This document shows positions 62,905-64,000 of a DNA stretch of 64,000 nt, piece by piece. The DNA is taken from NCBI GenBank assembly GCA_963691815.1, contig OY829662.1, forward strand, positions 19,498,276 to 19,562,275, written 5' to 3'. This DNA comes from Echiichthys vipera (taxonomy: Eukaryota > Chordata > Actinopteri > Perciformes > Trachinidae). The position numbers were made by a program, and so were the translations under genes. The notes beneath the pieces are model-generated. The model made no database searches and was not told the origin of the DNA. It saw only the letters and a program-made list of their open reading frames with translations. Each line of letters starts with the position of its first letter. Position 1 is the first letter of the stretch.

Positions 62905-63168
62905 GTTTTCACGAGGGAGGCTAGAGTGCACGATAAAGGAGGTGGAGTTGTGATTTTGTTAAATAAATCTATCCAGTCAAGTAAAGATCTCGGGGCTAAA
63001 AGTAGCTCCTTACTCGCCGATTTGGGAGTTAAACTCTTTTTTTAAAACGGGCATATCGGTCCTAAATTGTTTTCTTCTTTGAAATGTTGGAAGTAGTCAA
63101 GAAGTCTAGAAACATTTAACGATAGTGGGAAAGCAGTATTTTATTCCAGGCATATATTTTCTGATGCC
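62905..63168 (+). repeat. direct repeat unit 2 of a local duplication
   Basis: Same two blocks as unit 1 at a 617-bp offset, with a shorter, unrelated middle (AAACGGGCATATCGGTCC...). Only a handful of substitutions separate the matching blocks. Confidence 0.9.
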
Positions 63169-63498
63169 TCTTTTTGGCTCCAAATTTTCATTTAATAACG
63201 GTTTCCCTTTGATGCACAAGTTTGGCAAGAAGCAGAAGATGTGCTTGCCGTTTGCCGTTTGGTTTCGGTTTTGCACTCCTCACTATCAGTCATGGATGTT
63301 GTAGTCTGATAATTACGAGGCTTCTGGCGTGGATACCTGCTAACTGTTAATGAGCAGACATGTAAGAGGCTAAGACAGTTAGCTGCACGTACACTTAACA
63401 AGTCAGTGGCCTGTATTACTCTTTTTTGTTTCATGTTAAATCAGTTACAAAACTAAACACATAGAAGGAAGCAGCATCCAGTTTTTATGGACCAAATA

Positions 63499-63826
63499 TA
63501 TAGAACGAACTCCCAGAGAACGCCAAGTCTTCCTCAGCTCTCTGTTCTTTTAAATCAGGACTTTTTATGTTTGCATTTTCTTCGAAAAACGTGGGACTTT
63601 TCATTCAAATCTCGTCCTACATTGTAATTTTAGTCTACTGTTTAATCTACCTTATTCTATTTTGTCTTGATTTGTTTAATCATCAAATTTACTTTGTTAT
63701 CCTTTGAAATACTTAGTATGTGTCTCTTTATATTGTCTTTTTATATTGCCTTGTGTTTTTTTATGTATCCTATAAAATACCTTTATGTCTTCAGTAATAA
63801 AGTACTTTGAAATGTCCTATGCAAAA
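63499..63826 (+). pseudogene. L2-like LINE ORF2 C-terminus and 3' tail
   Basis: The plus strand encodes ELPENAKSSSALCSFKSGLF, the recurrent C-terminal end of L2-type LINE ORF2 (normally WN.LP...R...SL..FK..LKT.LF). It is followed by the usual T-rich 3' region and GTAATAAAGTACTTTGAAATG with TCCTATGCAAA. The reverse transcriptase domain is absent. Confidence 0.65.
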
Positions 63827-64000
63827 ACATTCGCCCTGTCTTCCCTGCAGGTGCCTGGAGGCCACACACAGTTGCTGACATTGCAACTTTACTGCAATAC
63901 ACTCAATGTTCAACCTGATATTGACATGTTTTTAATTAATATCTGACTAAACTTCATCCCTGTGGTCAGAAAAAAACAACACAGCTCGATAAAAACAGGC

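Overview
This window looks like vertebrate nuclear DNA, most likely from a percomorph-type teleost fish. It has one recognisable protein-coding exon in 64 kb, long AT-rich non-coding stretches, very long CA/GT and CT microsatellites, several V-SINE copies (a tRNA-headed SINE superfamily known from fish), and remnants of L2-type LINEs, Tc1, hAT and other inverted-repeat DNA transposons typical of fish. There is no bacterial-style gene layout. Nearly all open reading frames here are chance frames, microsatellite translations or transposon debris.

The gene is asic2, a proton-gated sodium channel subunit of the DEG/ENaC family. Its first coding exon, of the ASIC2b (MDEG2) type, lies on the minus strand at 54747-54130. 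It ends in a perfect GTAAGT splice donor at the homologous exon boundary. Everything below about 54.1 kb is then most simply read as the start of the large first intron, and everything above about 54.9 kb as 5' flank or 5' UTR. I saw neither the alternative ASIC2a first exon nor the shared exon 2.

Layout by region. 1-18 kb: two SINE types, a degraded inverted-repeat element carrying a SINE-like insert, a GT/CA/GT microsatellite cluster at 6.4-7.1 kb, a V-SINE with a 14-bp target-site duplication, and a LINE 3' fragment. 19-21 kb: a 1.0-kb inverted-repeat element followed by a Tc1 transposase remnant. 25-37 kb: several inverted-repeat elements, a diverged local duplication and another V-SINE. 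37-48 kb: two copies of an unclassified repeat, an unusual 93-nt inverted repeat with a hairpin shape, a SINE and further DNA-element fragments. 48-54 kb: no mobile element recognised. 54-56.5 kb: the asic2 exon and a strand-skewed upstream region. 57-64 kb: a 5'-truncated V-SINE with target-site duplication, a (CT)69 tract, three LINE 3' fragments, a hAT element with an intact boundary and a BED-type transposase remnant, and a young-looking direct repeat of about 270 bp.

I did not find a new multi-gene system. The items most worth a second look are the 93-nt hairpin at 41.6 kb, the direct repeat at 62.3-63.2 kb, the GTF2IRD2-like hAT remnant at 60.7-61.3 kb, and the unclassified repeat pair at 37.5 and 41.9 kb. 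Family names for repeats come from memory of fish repeat consensus sequences and were not checked against a database.
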